From Prinsepia uniflora (Eukaryota; Streptophyta; Magnoliopsida; Rosales; Rosaceae), in NCBI GenBank assembly GCA_032719365.1, contig CM064869.1, positions 25,143,504-25,207,503 on the forward strand: a DNA stretch of 64,000 nt. The letters are read 5' to 3'. This document shows, one piece after another, positions 47,806-60,389 of this stretch (positions are counted from its first letter, which is position 1; each line of letters opens with the position of its first letter). The notes beneath the pieces are model-generated. The model saw only the letters and a list, made by a program, of their open reading frames with translations. It searched no databases and was not told the DNA's origin. The translations under genes were made by a program, and so were the position numbers.

Positions 47806-50524
47806 ATGATTGAGATATTTATGATTTCCATATTTACACGTATTTCGAGGTGATTTACCGTGTTTGCACGTATTTTGAGAATATGGTTTTATGCTATGCT
47901 TTGATGATGATTTTGATGGATGATATTATACGGTTTCTATGTATTGTGTTTTGTTAATGATTTGATGATATGATATTGGGTTTGAATGTGAATTCGGGCA
48001 TGAGACCCATTTCGATAAAATATGATTTTGAATTTCGGTTTAAATGTGATTTCCAATGGATTTCTGGATTTGGATTCTAGTTTCGAAATGATGATTTCAA
48101 ATTCAGATTTTAGAAATGGATTTATGGATTTGGATTCGATAAAATGGTTTTGAATTGGATTTTCTGGATCTGGTTTTGGGTTTAAAGACCCGGGGATTCA
48201 TGTGAAGGGGGAGGGCTCTATATGTTCTTGAGTTTAAAGACTCGTGAGTTTAAAGACTCGGTTATTGACTTCCCCCGATGCCTGTTTTTGTGTTTAAAGA
48301 CTCGTTGAGATCCAGCAGGTTTGATTGATTGAAATGTGTTTTGATATGTGTTCTGGATTTCTGTGATATCATGATTGTTTTCAAATGGATTTTCAGATGT
48401 TTTGGGCAGTGGCCCAGATGATTGGATTTATGGTTTTACACGTGGTTTGGATTTGTGGATTTTGGGCTGAGTTCTCGTACTTTGGTTTGATTGATGTTTT
48501 TGGGCTAAGGTCTGGGATTCGAGAAAAGGAAATGGTTTCTAGTTTTCATCAATGGTTTTTATGACATTGGAAATGAAATGGTTTTCGAATGCATGCATTG
48601 GTTTTTACATGGAAGATATAAATGTCTTTTTCTGAAAAAATGTTTTATAAACTTATTTATTTTTGTCCACTCACAGTCTTTTCTGGTCTTTCGATGCCCT
48701 TCAGGTTGATTCAGATGCGGGCTGTTGGTGAGACTGAGACATCACACATGGTCCACGGTGGTTTCTGCGCACTCTACGAAACCGGAAGTTGTTTTTGGAT
48801 TTCTGACCTGGAATCCCTTGTCTGACTTACGTGTTACATGGCGGTTAGACGGGTGTTTAACCTTCGTGTCGCACGTGAGTTAGACGGGAGCATGGCACAT
48901 CTCTTAATCCAAGGGGGATTGGAGGATGGGTCGTGTCATTTTTGCTCCTATTTTAGGTGGTCAAAAGTTAACTTTTTGTCTGGGATACTTTTTGGACTAT
49001 CCGTAAGGATCCTTACATAGGTCTTGGAGTCCGTAGTTCATAGACAGGTGAAACATCAAAATCGAAGTTCGGGCGAGTTCGTTACAATTCTAGAAAGGCT
49101 AAGGGCATTTTGGTAATTTGTGCCTAGAGGGGCAATTTGGTCTTTTTTTCTTATTTGATGACTCACCACCATACACCCGGATTTGTGACACATGTCACCT
49201 TAAGGGCTAGATTAGTGGCCTTTCTTTGGAGTCTAACCCGTGCATGTTCATGTGTTATGATCGTTCAAACAAACCCAAATTCGAAATTGATCGATCATCA
49301 CACCAACACTTGAGAGAAAACAAAGAAACACAGAGAGGGGAAAAAGTGAGAGAGAACAGAGATAAGAGGGAAGAATTGAACTGGAAATTGGGAATAGGAG
49401 TCCCAAAACCCTGAAACCAGAAAAAAAAAAAACTCAAAATTCGAAATTGAGAAGTTGAATTCTTGTTTGGACGTCGATTGTTGAAACTAAGTTTGGATTA
49501 AGTTCCCTAGGGTCCAAATGAGTTAAACTATCATGAAATCGAAAGGAATTGATGATGAACAAGCCCAAAACTGAGCTTGAGTTTATGTCGAATTCCAGGC
49601 CTAGAATTCGAGTAGTTGAGGTAAGGATTCATGAAATCGAAGTTATAGACCCTTAATTGGGATTAATCTGATACAAGTAGATGATTAAAATGTAGAAATT
49701 TGACTGAAATTGGAAGGAATTTAACCAGATCATGATTGCAGGTCAAATGACCCGTTGCAGGAAATCGGGTGAAAAAAATGGTGCTGTAGTAGCACACGTG
49801 GGCGTCACGCACAACCTCTTGTGGCGACGCATGGGGGCGCATGAGCACGTTTCTCAGGGTATGGTCAACATAAATTTTAATGTATTCGATGTAATGAACA
49901 TTTTGGTGCAAGTTTCAAGTCGATCGGATACTGCTTTGACATAGTTTTGTGTATCTGAAGCATATGTGTACGTTTTAAATATGTATTTGAATCCCAAAAA
50001 TTAGGAGATTTTAATGTGAGATTATTTGAGGTATTTGTGACCCTCGATAATGGTTTTTGACAGGATTGGTGATTCTTGGAATTATGGAGGAGCGTACGGC
50101 TCAAAATCAAACCTTATGGACGGTGTGTAAGTGGACGTTTGTTTTATAAATTGTTATGCATGCATAGTAAATGATTCCCATGATTTATTACATGATTTGA
50201 GTTCCAACGATTGGATTGATGATTTGATATGATTACTTGATGGTTTTATGGATTTAAATATCGATTTCTGGATATGATTTTACGGATTTACGTAAAAATG
50301 GTATTTTGGGCTTGAGACCCTGTTAGAAATGATTTTGACTTGGTTTAAAGTCAAAGATTGTTTGAAACTATTGTCTTGGGCGTAGGCCCAGTTTGATAAT
50401 GGTATTTGACTTAGAATGTAAGTCAAGGATGGTTTTTAAACGTTTTGGGATGTAATCCCTAAACGGTTTTCATTGTGATTATGATGAGTTCCTAGAAAGT
50501 CGAAGCTAGGGGGTTTCCCAGATG

Positions 50525-50715
50525 GTTGATGCTCGGGGTGTTTGTTTCCCAGAAGGATGAAGCTCGGGGTGTTCCTAGAAGGCTGATGCTCGGGGTATGT
50601 GTATGTGTTTTCTGGGCACCTCAAGCTATGGGTGTTCCTAGACGACTGATGCTCGGGCTTTGTGTTTCCCAGGAAGCCGAAGCTAGGGGTGTTCCCAGAC
50701 GGCTGATGCTCGGGG
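50525..50715 (+). repeat. Tandem-repeat block of the 43141-51256 LTR
   Basis: About seven units of roughly 24-30 bases, each with a (g/a)ttccca/tag core and g(c/a)tgatgctcgggg. The 74-codon open frame here simply translates the repeats. Confidence 0.85.
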
Positions 50716-52832
50716 TTATTTTTGGTGGCCTACGTGTAGTGCTGATGTGATTGTGTGATTGATTGTGTACTTGTGAATAGTGCCGATATTGTGATCTTGT
50801 GACCGATGTCTATTCACTTGTGTGTAGTGTTGTTTGATTATTACGATTGATATTTAAGTACTGGTGACTAGTACTGTTGTTAATGGTCATTATGATTGGT
50901 TTAATGTTGATGGTTGTGTCCAGATGGTTTTCATTTGATTTGGCTTGAGAACTGGTTGTTCATGTGTTTTACTCTATGCATGCATGATTTATAACTGGAG
51001 GGTAAGTGAGTTCATTTTGAAATGTATTTTCAAACGATATTATTTTTTTCAACTCACACTTTTTATGTTTTTGATGACCCTCGAGTCCGTGACACCCATA
51101 TCGGGGTTGATCGAGAGGCGGAGGTATGAGTGGGAATCAGTACGGCTATCCCTTATTTAGCAAGTGCTGACGGTAATTTCAGAACTTCAGTTGACTTGTC
51201 AGACAGGAGCAGGACCATGCACGGTTATGAAAATCCTTTTGGGACAGGTCTTGTCACTATCCGGGAATATTGTCAACATCTAGGTGGAACCAAGGAATAT
51301 GCTCACATCCGAACTATGCTAGTATCCCTGGGATCCAGACAACCACTGGGTGGTAACCCCATGCATAATCGACGTTCGAGCAATACTAAACTACGACATT
51401 CCTGGGAATTCGAGTCTCTGAACTAACATCCTAGTAAAGTCAAATCATGACCTCTCCGAGACCCCAAACTAACGTCCAGAAGGAACAACGCACGAGGAAG
51501 GTTAACCATGGAAAATAGTAAATGAACCAGGAAAACATGCTTTTACATAGATCCTTAACTCAAAACCAAGTCAAAGCATTTTCAAATCGGGTTTGAGCCC
51601 AAAATAATATTTCCATAAAAACAATCATAAAATTCGTGTCCAGCAACTAATCAATAAATTTAAAAATTATCAGATAATAATTTCAAATCATTGTAACTCA
51701 AATCTAGAATAAAATATTCAACACATTTATCTATGCATGCATCATAGTTTATAAAAAAAATGTCCACTCACAAATTTCCAAGTAGCTCAATTCCGAGCTG
51801 TACACTCCTCCCAAATTTCGGGAATTGTTTGCTCTATCAAAAATCATAATCGAGGGTCACTAATATCTGTAGTAATCTAACATTAAAATTTCCTAATTTT
51901 CGAGATAAAATATGTATTGAAAACTTAAACAAAACACTTCGGACACACAAAACTACCTTGAGATGATATCCAATCAACTTGAAACCTGCGCCAAAATATT
52001 TGTAACATTGAAAACATGAATAGTCATGTTGACCAGACGTTGAAACAATGTGGTACGTGCCCCCACATGTTATCTACCTCTATATGCTTGGGCCTCATGT
52101 GCCTGGGAGGTAGTCTTCAACTTCTAGCGGGTCTGCACATTCAGACCCGATTCCGCGACACGACCTGATTTAAACTTACCTATTTCACGCCCAAAACTCA
52201 AGTTTTAACCCTCTAAACACATCTACACAATCCCACGATGAGTTCTATGGTCTCAAAATAAGAGAATCTCACCTCAAAAACACAACCTGATTCCATGATG
52301 TTTGGCCAAACTTTAAGCTTCCAGTTCCATCTTTTCCCGTGTCCAATCTTTCAAGTTCTTGGCTCATAACGACCGCAAGGACTCAAGAAAGATGTTAGTG
52401 AGCTTGATTTCAAGCTTGGAGGACTCAAAATAACTCAATGGCACACAAGTCGATTTCGGTTTTGTTTTCGGGCCCATGTGTCTCTTCATTTTCTCTTCTT
52501 CTTTAGTTTTCTTCTTTTTCTCTGTTTCATCTCTGGTGTACTTCTTTTTCTCTTAATCTCCCTCACTTTCTTTCTCGTTGCTCTTAATTGTGTTTTTCGG
52601 ATCTCAGGTTCCATAGAAGGAAAAGGATTGGATTTTGGTTTTGTTTTAAACCCACACACGTGCACATAAAGTACTATTAAATAGGGGCACTAATCCCTTA
52701 AGAATGAAGCCACTTGTCATCAGCCTAATGGTCCAACAAAAAAACCTCAATGCCAAATTAAAAAATTGTCCTTATCCTCAAAACTACCTCTCTTAAAGAA
52801 CATGTCTGTCAAACAACTGTAGTTATGAGGTC

Positions 52833-52987
52833 CACATTAATGTCTCTGGCTCCTACCTAAACCCTCATTCGATATTCAGAACAGTAACTGATATTTCGAC
52901 TCTCTGGCTTTTCTAGAGCCCTAGTCCCTAATCTCGACTCCTTTCGAGCCTTCATTCGACATTTGTAATCTATGCTGCCACCGATAT
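52833..52987 (-). other. Internal part of the host element, left piece
   Basis: It follows a possible LTR end (gaggtccaca). It lacks a clear polypurine tract and coding motifs. It is contiguous with 63680 once the 52988-63674 LTR and its target duplication are removed. Confidence 0.45.
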
Positions 52988-53350
52988 TGATAGGACCCTC
53001 CCCGATAATTGGAATGGATCTTGCTCCGGTCTAACAATTGAGTGTGAAAAGTACCAAAATACCCATAATAACAACACACACACATTGCCAGACCAAGGAG
53101 AACTTACATTACATTACACTCTACAATAAGTCAACGGTATCATAGAGCATAGCTAACAATACAAGATAAGAACAAAAGCCTACTCTGTGAGCTAACTATA
53201 CGCGCAATAGGAAACTTTATGCCTCTGCCTCTGCCTTGGCGTCAGCCCCAAAACTTTACACCACGACCTGGAGGGTGTTGAAAACATTAAAGGTGTGAGT
53301 GGACTAAAATAATAATTGTGAAAACAGTTTTGAATAAAATTAGGGTTCAC

Positions 53351-56213
53351 TGATAGGACCCACCACGATTATCACCCCGATAACCGAGATGAACCCTGCT
53401 CCAGTCTGACAACCCAAAACGAAAGACCTAAACAACCTCACGAAAACCACAAATTACACTGCCAGACAAGGGAGAATTTAAAACATCCAAGAGTCAACCG
53501 TTATACAGAGCATAGTACAAACGAAAAGACAGAAACTACACTAAAAGTGTACTACACGCACAACAGAAAGCTGAAAACACTCCGGGATAACTCTAGGTAC
53601 GCTATACCTCTGACGCTGGCTCAACGCCAACCCCCGCGCTAGCTCCAAGAGCTGGAGGGCATTTAAAAACCAGAAAAGTGTGAGTGGACCAAAAAGAATA
53701 AAAGTTTCAATAACAATTTCATAACAAACCAGGGTTTGGCCCTCCGTTTTGAAAACATGCATGCATAACCCAATATCTGAAAACATTTATAAATGACATA
53801 ATAATCATCATGGAAACAGTATCATAAAACATAAAATACCAATAACATCATCCGATCAAACCTGCTAGACCTATCCGAGTCTTTAAACTCCCGAGTCTTT
53901 AAACTCAATCCAGGCCTCAAATAATCCGAGTCTTTAAACTCCCGAGTCTTTAAACTCAACAGGCCTACGGGGGAAAATATCAGTATATCCGAGTCTTTAA
54001 ACTCCCGAGTCTTTAAACTCAATCCGGGTCTTTAAACCCAATCCGAGCCTGTCCCTCGTCAATCATAATCCGAGTCTTTAAACCCAATAACCAGATCTAG
54101 AAAATCCAATCCAAAACCATTTGAAAACCATTTCTAAATCCATATCCAAACCCGAATTCGAAATCACTGGCCCGAAGCCATTCCGGCATCCAAAACCGTC
54201 ATTCCGAACCCAAATCCGGAAATCCACTTTTCAACTTTAAAACCAAATCTCGATTACCGAAATTCGATCCTAAAATCGAAAACCTTGTTTAGCAAATCAT
54301 GTCTCAAAATCAATTTATAATCATTGAAAACCAAGTATAGATTGAAATCCCAAAATCATGGCATCATAATCAGAAATCAAGTATTTCTCGTAAAACGTGT
54401 TAAATACGTAATTTCTCGAAAAATGTGCAAGTTCGTAAAATAGGTATATAATAAGCAACGAACATGGAAATCATAATTAAAACCATAAAACAAGTAAATA
54501 AAAACAGTTATGCATGCTCGATTATAAAGAAGGAGTCCACTCATAGTTACCGGGCATGTCACTCGCATCCCGTACGTTCCTCGGCGGCCTCAGGAATTCC
54601 CGATCCTGTCACAGTCACCAAAACGAGTCACTAACACGTTAACGAAGTTCCTCCTATTTTCCCCCAATTTTTCTGAACTTTAAACGTAATTAAACGGAAC
54701 CCTAAACCTTCGACCACTTAAAACTAACACGAGACGTTGTCCGATTGTCCCGAAATTTGTCCCAACAGATTCGTTACATCGATTAGACCAAAAGCTATGT
54801 TGGAAGTTTCCCCAGAACAGCCCCCACGCGCCCCCACACGCCGCCCAAAGTGGCTGTGCGTGGCCCTCACGTGCCTGGACAGTGGCACTGTTCACCTTCT
54901 TCTTCGATGGTCACCCGGTCTGAACCGGCGTGACCGGTTCTCCGTCAACCTCCATCCATTCCTGTTCCTTTTTCCACCAAATTCTTCGTCCCCTTCCTAG
55001 CAACTAATTCCAATCCTAAAAACTAGACATCACAGTCTCTAACCCGTCTTCCCAAGCTCAAACCAGAAACCACCCAAAACTCTGTTTCTGCTCCCGGCCA
55101 ACCGTGCATCCCCCAGTCACGGCTTCACAACTAGAAGGTTCCTAGGGACCTACTAAGTCGATTCGAACTCACAGAGCACTTCGACTCAGCCCCAAACCTC
55201 ACGACTTTACGTTTGAATCAAAACAGGAAAATAGAGGAATAGGAAACCTTACCGTCGTCCTAGCCTCCGCCGTGCTCGCCGCCGCGTTCCATTGGGTCCA
55301 CTCGACCCCTCAGGTCCTCCTCCGTCCTCTGAACACCACCAGCAACCACGATTGATCAAAGCACGGCAGCACCACCACCTCGACTCTTCTCTATTATCTA
55401 GTTTTCCCACTCACCGCACACACACTCACTCGATTTCTCAACTCCTCTCAACACACTCCCTGCACTCTTAGCCTTCCCCTGATCACACTCACACACTCAA
55501 GGACTCTCACCTCCTTGCAGTTTGATCAATCTCTCCTTTCTGCTCAGTCTCTGTTTTCCTCTTCAAACACGACTCACACACACACACAACTCGTTTAATT
55601 TTGCCCGTGAAACCTTGTAGAACCCACTAGATAACCCCCACGTGTCAAAGCCCTGTGGTCCCAAACTCAAAATATCCAATTAGCACTGCACACTTGTCCC
55701 AATCTGAATTGCACAATTCTCAATGTGCAAAAAGACCAAAATTCCCTTACTTGTTCAAATTACAATTTTACCCTTCGTCGTTCTAGACCCATATCTCACT
55801 CGTCTGACGTCCGATGAAGGCATGCCGCGTGTCGTTGAACTCAGGACGGCGAGATCTACCTAATGGTCCTCGGTCTACGTGTAAAAACGTTTTCGTACAA
55901 AAGTCAACTTTTTCCCTTATTTTAACCAAATTACGAAAGTGTCCTCAACTTTTCGAACATCATAACTTCCTCCTCGGATGTCGGAATCGGGCGTGCCACC
56001 TATCTACGGACTCGTGACGTCCCAAACTACGTCACGGTCATCGGTCAATACCCAATTGACCACCCGAACTAAAAGTCAACAATTTGCCCAATCTAGGGAC
56101 AAAATCGTCATTCTGCGCTAACGATCCAAAAGTAACCCACTAAACACCGATGAATCTCACTAATCCGGTACTAATCACTTTGCTAATCCCGACTCCAGGG
56201 ACGGGTCCTTACA
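53351..56213 (-). mobile_element. Solo LTR (2863 bp), perfect target duplication
   Basis: It begins TGATAGGACCC and ends GGGTCCTTACA. Flanks are ttcac (53346-53350) and ttcac (56214-56218). A strong array of gagtctttaaactc units spans 53874-54085. The duplicated gtgcc module, the GC-rich cacgcgcc module (near 54825-54880) and the paired gtccactcat box (near 54536) are present. No internal element sequence remains. Confidence 0.92.
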
Positions 56214-57395
56214 TTCACCCTCATTTTTCGAAATACGCATGCATAACCTAATATCTGAAAACAACAATATGGAGAAGGTAAAAATAATATGGAAACAATC
56301 ATGAAGTCATGTAACTCCAAACATAACATTAATGAATCGAACCTGCTGGATCTCATATCACCGAGTCTTTAAACTCAATTTACACATTAGGCCTTCCCGG
56401 GAAATAAACTCACGAGTCATTAAACTCATAACAGGCCTCGGGGGAAATCAATAACCGAGTCTTTAAACTCACGAGTCTTTAAACTCAAATCACATGTAGG
56501 GCCCTCCCCCGTCACAATCAATCACCGGGTCTTTAAACCCAATCCAGGTCCAGCAAATCCAATTTAAAACCATTTTATCAAATCCAAATAACCAAAATCC
56601 AACATTAAATAGTATATTTCGAATATAGTTTCAGCAAAGAACAATATCCAAGATTTAAAATCATATCAAGTAAAATCTAACATCGAACGCCCAAGGATTT
56701 CCTTCAAACCCAATAGGGGTCTCAAGCATCACTTCTACGTAAATCCGTAAAATAGTACTCAAATCCATAAACAAATGAAATCATGAAAATCATTATGATC
56801 AAGCAAAGCATTTTAAGGCAAATCATATAAGTAAGCATGGGAAGACAGTTATGCATGCACAACTAGAAAACAAAAGTCCACTCACTGAGTTCGAATGCTT
56901 CAATCGTGCCCCGTACGCTCTCCGGATGCCTCATGAATGTTCTGGCCTATCAAACATCATATTTTTTAGTCACAAATACTTCAATTAGGCTCACCTTAAC
57001 TCCCCTAATTTTTTCGGGATTTTTAAACGTAATTAAACTAACCCTAAACCATCGGACACCCAAAACTACCTTGAAACGGTGTCAGATCGACTCGAAACTT
57101 ATCCTAAAAGGTTCGTTATATTGAAAGGAGGAAAACATACATTGACCTTGACCGGAAACACGGCTCCACGCGCCCTCACGAGCCGCCCAAAGGCGCTGCG
57201 CGTGAAAGCCACACGCCTCCACAGTACCTGCTATAGTGCGTCTCCTTCACCCGTTTTTCTGTTAAACGTGCTATGAACCCGCAATGCGACCCGGTTAATT
57301 CTCCTTCAATTCAACCTCAATTTCATCCTTTATTTCACCGAATTCCCTTTAGTCTATCCTAATTAAGGTCTTATGTATTTAGTTTCATCAATTAA

Positions 57396-59776
57396 TGACA
57401 GGGCCCATCCCAACTGGACTTTGATAACCGTGTCCGGTCCTGCTCCCGTCTGACAAGTCAACTGAAGTCCCGAAACTTTCCTTTAGCATCTATCAGACAA
57501 GGGATAACTGCACTGATTTCCGCTCATGCCTCCGCCTCTCGATCAGCCCCGAACGTCGTGCCACAGCCTGGAGGGTCATCAAAATAGGAAAGGTGTGAGT
57601 GGAAAAAAATAATATCATTTAAAAATACATTTCAAAATACATCATTTACCCTCTAGTTTATCAAACCATGCATGCATAGAATCAAACATATAAATCATTT
57701 CATAAAACCATTTTATCATAAAATAAATCATATAACTCGAGAACCAGCCTCATCGGGAATTACACATCCAACCCTGCTGGGAATTACACATCCAGCCTCA
57801 CCGAGAATTACACATCCGGTCCCTCCGGGAATTACGCATCTGGAGTCCCTCCGGGGATTACACATCTAGAGTCACTTCGGGAATTACACATCCGAAGTCT
57901 ACCGAGGAATTACACATCTAGGGGCACTGGACATAAATACAAAATCAAAATCTTTATTTCAAAATCATCATTAAAATCACGTCAAAACCATTTATCACTG
58001 GGTCTCAAGCCCAAATCTCATTTTCACGCAAATCCGTGCAACCGTAACCTAAGTTGTCATTTTCACATAAATCCATAAAATATATCCAAAAACATTACAA
58101 AGCCATCAAATCAATTTCCCGACTCATAATCCAAGTAAAAAACAATCTCAAATCCCGAGCCTTCGCCCAAAACAAAAATTTAACAGTTTCTCGAAAAACG
58201 TGCCCAAAACACTAATTAAAATAATCATTAAGTTTCGTAAATAATCGTATCAAATCATGCAATCATTGAAAATCAAATCATGCCATAAATCATGTAAAAC
58301 ATTTAACTATGCATGCATATCAGTTTATAAAACAAAAACGTCCATTCACACACCGTCCAAACCGCTAGCTTTCCGAACTGCACGCGTTTCCGTAATTTCC
58401 GGTACTTTCCAGGAATCTCGAATCCTATCCAAAATCATTATCCATGGTCACTAATGGCTTAATTAACATCATATTAATTACTCATAATTTTCCGGGAATT
58501 AATTTCAAATTAAAAACGTAACATAAACCTTCGGACCCTCGAAACAATATCGAAACGGTGTCCGATTGACTCGAAACCAACACTAAAATGTTCGTTACAT
58601 TAAATGAAACAAAAGTCATGTTGACTTCACCTCGGGAATCGTGCCCAAGCGCCCTCACGCGCCACCGGAAGTGGTTGCGCGTGAAGTCCACGCGCTGCCG
58701 TGAGTGGCTGTGCGTGAAGTCCACGCACCTGCTACAATCACCTTCCTCGCCCGTTTCTCTGTTAAACGGATCCTGCAACTTGCGACAGAACCCGATTCAA
58801 TCATGTTCATTCCAACTCTATTTCTTCAATTGATTCAGCCAATAGCATCGTTTTAAGTTTAATTAAAGTTCTGTAAACTCAATTACATGGCAACTTACCT
58901 CAATTCTTCCATTCGATCTCGACTTTTCGAAGAACACCCAAGCACTGTTCATCCTCCAATTTCATTCCAACTCGATTGTTTTCTTTCAATTGATGCAACG
59001 ACAAGCTTTGTTGGATCCTACTAAGCATATTTCCAAGTCCAATTTTAGCTTTCAACCCCTCCAATCACTCAAATTAAAACTTGAAAATCCATACTCCTCC
59101 TCCCTTCTGTCCTAAGGCAAAACGACCTCAATTCTCTTCACACTTGATCTAGTTCTAGTCGAAATGATCCCAGAAGACTTAATTCAATCTCAATGTGAAG
59201 CATCACGACCTATAAATTCATCTTTGATTGTATAGGCTGTGAACTCCCACGATTTTGGGTTTCGGGTTTCCTTTACAATTTCCCTCCTTTCTTCCCTTGT
59301 TCTCCTTCGTTTTCCTATCTTAAATTGTCTCCTAATATCAGTTGTGCACAATCAGACCTATCCTTATCGAATTGATTGAAGATTAGGTGAAGGGGCTTAC
59401 GGTTTTTGTTAGTGTTCATACACATACAGGCCCACCAATCCATCCAATTTCAGTGACATGTGTCACTTACTGGCGATTCACAAAACGCTGATTCATCAAT
59501 TGGCTCAGCCACAATTACCATTTTACCCCTGCACAAATAATTACCAAACTACCTCTAGCCTTCGCAGACCCGCAACTTTCATATCCGACCTCCGATTGAC
59601 GCATGCCATCTGTCAACGGATTCAGCGTCTCGAGACCTACCCAATGGTTTATCCGAAAAGTTCAAATAAGGTCCCCGAACAAAATGTCAACTTTTGGCCC
59701 TCAAAACTAGGGGCAAAATCGTCATTTCCTTCCAATTTTTCCAAATTTTCCTTTTCCGAATTTCCGGGTCGTCACA
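57396..59776 (-). repeat. Left (3') LTR of the small element
   Basis: 2381 bp. It includes seven tandem gggaattacacatcc-type units (about 57755-57925). It also includes a 33-base duplication in the GC-rich module at 58671-58736 that the right LTR lacks. Confidence 0.9.
57755..57925 (-). repeat. Tandem-repeat block, seven gggaattacacatcc units
   Basis: Units of 24-26 bases share (g)ggaattacacatc(c/t) and differ in the tail. The right LTR has a nine-unit version at about 60733-60958, so the array has changed length since insertion. Confidence 0.9.
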
Positions 59777-60374
59777 ACCTTCCCTCCTTAAAGAATTTTG
59801 TCCCCAAAATTCGGACGTACCTCTCCAACACAATCCTGGAGACTAAATTCATATCCATATCAACACCTCGGGTTCCCACACGAACCCTCATTCACTCGTT
59901 ATATACAACCATAAATACCTTTTTTCATCTTTTCCGGCTCGTCCTGAGCCCTCATATCACATCATGACTCATCTCGAGTCCTAAACCAACTCATGACTCC
60001 TATTAAGTCCAAATCCAATGTCTTGACTCCTCTCGAGTCTGAATTCAACATCCACCATCCATGCCACCACTGGCATATCCGGTCACCTAGAAAACACCCC
60101 TAGGAGAACCACATCTTATTCAAGATCACTCATCCGACCCCCTATCCTCGGGTCAATTTCATCTTGGGCCCAACATGTCCATTCATATACCATATCGTAA
60201 ACAACCATCCGGACCAACACGAGTCTGACACAACCAGAACACAAGATGCAATGTTCAACCCCCAATATAGGCTCATACCCACTCCATGGATTTCCTATAC
60301 CCTCGTATCTCGTCTCATCACCAGGCCGCGCACAGGGCTCGTATCTCGGAGGCATGGCAAATCAGTAACCCAAT
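59777..60374 (-). other. Internal region of the small element
   Basis: The polypurine tract is read on the + strand as cttccctcctt (59779-59790). Between it and gag no RT, protease or integrase motif appears. The tctcgagtcc-type repeats and the tcgtctcatcacca block near 60310 also occur in the host element near 63960. Confidence 0.8.
60116..60355 (-). pseudogene. gag 5' remnant of the small element
   Basis: The ATG at 60355 gives MPPRYEPCARPGDETRYEG, matching the gag start of the Tekay-like element (MPPRHEPPPRP) in its first codons. The open frame continues for 79 codons, but no capsid motif is seen after about residue 20, so only the gag beginning survives the internal deletion. The leader between PBS and ATG is only about 19 bases, versus 83 in the complete element. 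Confidence 0.75.
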
Positions 60375-60386
60375 GCTCTGATACCA
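60375..60386 (-). other. Primer binding site (Met tRNA) of the small element
   Basis: gctctgatacca on the + strand, three bases from the 5' LTR start at 60390. It shares the primer with all other elements here. Confidence 0.92.
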
Positions 60387-60389
60387 ATT

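Larger units (their letters stand above)
43203..48938 (+). mobile_element. Solo LTR (~2.66 kb) split by another solo LTR
   Basis: The pieces are 43203-44732 and 47811-48938. It starts CGTAACGACCCG (first base changed from T) and ends GTCGTGTCA. Flanks are ttttt (43198-43202) and ttttt (48939-48943). The empty site is confirmed by a paralog: the host sequence around it resembles the uninterrupted sense strand at 62700-62750. Inverted boxes lie at 44672-44681 (gtgagtagac) and 48665-48674. Confidence 0.85.
43141..51256 (+). mobile_element. LTR (+), split by nested solo LTRs; real length ~2.4 kb
   Basis: The pieces are 43141-43202 and 48944-51256. It starts TGTGACGACCAGG and ends TCTTGTCA. The end block (gttgacttgtcagacaggagcaggacc) is colinear with the sense end of the 57396-62763 element's LTRs, so it is of the same subfamily. 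A tandem-repeat block built on gctgatgctcgggg fills about 50525-50715. No PBS follows, so it is solo or truncated. The flanks tttcc and ctatc do not form a convincing target duplication. Confidence 0.75.

Noticed and set aside
50526..50750. 74-codon open frame rich in repeated LMLG
   Set aside because: It simply translates the LTR tandem repeats.
43136..51261. Target duplication for the 43141-51256 LTR
   Set aside because: The flanks tttcc and ctatc agree at only two of five bases. The LTR ends are supported by colinearity, but a duplication is not.
57755..57925. CRISPR-like array of gggaattacacatcc repeats
   Set aside because: Units are adjacent and variable with no unique spacers, lie inside an LTR, and the organism is a plant.
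59458..59967. 169-codon open frame
   Set aside because: It runs across an LTR end into the internal region of the mini element; composition reflects LTR sequence, and the frame is not kept in the partner LTR.
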